Program-made: the position numbers and the translations under genes
Shown here: piece by piece, positions 12,155-12,185 of the stretch
Numbering within the stretch: the first letter of the stretch is position 1
How the letters are laid out: each line of letters begins with the position of its first letter
The notes under the pieces: generated by a model
The model's database searches: none
What the model was told of the DNA's origin: nothing
The model's input: only the letters and a program-made list of their open reading frames with translations
Source: Omnitrophica bacterium RIFCSPLOWO2_01_FULL_45_10
GTDB taxonomy: Bacteria; Omnitrophota; Gorgyraeia; 2-01-FULL-45-10
Length of the DNA stretch: 12,185 nucleotides
NCBI GenBank assembly: GCA_001804165.1
Contig: MHFL01000003.1
Coordinates: 1 to 12,185, forward strand
Direction of reading: 5' to 3'

Positions 12155-12185
12155 TCAGAATCTCCTATCGCCAGCCAAAAGAAGG

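Noticed and set aside
1..12185. CRISPR array or rRNA genes
   Set aside because: No set of regularly spaced identical repeats and no rRNA-like stretch was found; the repeats present are palindromic pairs.

Overview
The window looks like chromosomal DNA of a Gram-negative-type bacterium. It encodes a lipoprotein-processing pair (lspA, lgt), secreted and lipobox-bearing proteins, a divergent Skp/OmpH-like periplasmic protein and standard -35/-10 promoters. The minus-strand order dksA/traR-like, lspA, lgt, rluD, together with GGAACATTTCC-type interspersed repeats, reminds me of Omnitrophota (candidate phylum OP3). That placement rests on memory and is an inference only. Almost every native gene is on the minus strand; only the insertion sequence is on plus.

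Layout from the right: 9687-12154 is a compact housekeeping operon (TraR/DksA zinc-finger protein, signal peptidase II, prolipoprotein diacylglyceryl transferase, RluD-type pseudouridine synthase). Below it, 9317-9592 is a lone ribbon-helix-helix antitoxin-like gene with its own candidate promoter. From 9138 down to about 6207 lies an accessory segment bounded by two partial copies of tRNA-His(GUG) in the same orientation. Both lack the 5' acceptor strand, and one is also interrupted inside the T loop. Between them are a small membrane protein, a Skp-like protein, a small unknown protein and a Clp-fold (SDH-type) serine protease. The last two share a very strong promoter that leaves almost no 5' leader. 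No integrase gene is present, so this looks like a decayed island or a scar of repeated tRNA-targeted integration.

Further left is a BamE-like lipoprotein gene (5656-6084), then a two-gene operon of secreted proteins. The first of these is split inside its signal peptide by a complete IS3-family element (4215-5440, 4-bp target duplication AAGT). Removing the element restores one 152-codon reading frame exactly. Next come a stand-alone PD-(D/E)XK nuclease-like gene (2654-3313) and a pair made of a sigma-70 region-4 domain fused to two membrane helices (1743-2441) and a secreted protein with calcium-type loops (965-1708). The left edge is a partial SIMPL-domain (DUF541) gene. Two REP-like elements sit directly downstream of the genes at 965 and 2654. 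A separate ~54-nt hairpin-forming repeat occurs at 2498-2553 and 9270-9322.

The best candidates for something undescribed are the membrane-tethered sigma-4 protein with its secreted neighbour, the near-leaderless small-protein/protease pair, and the tRNA-His-bounded segment.
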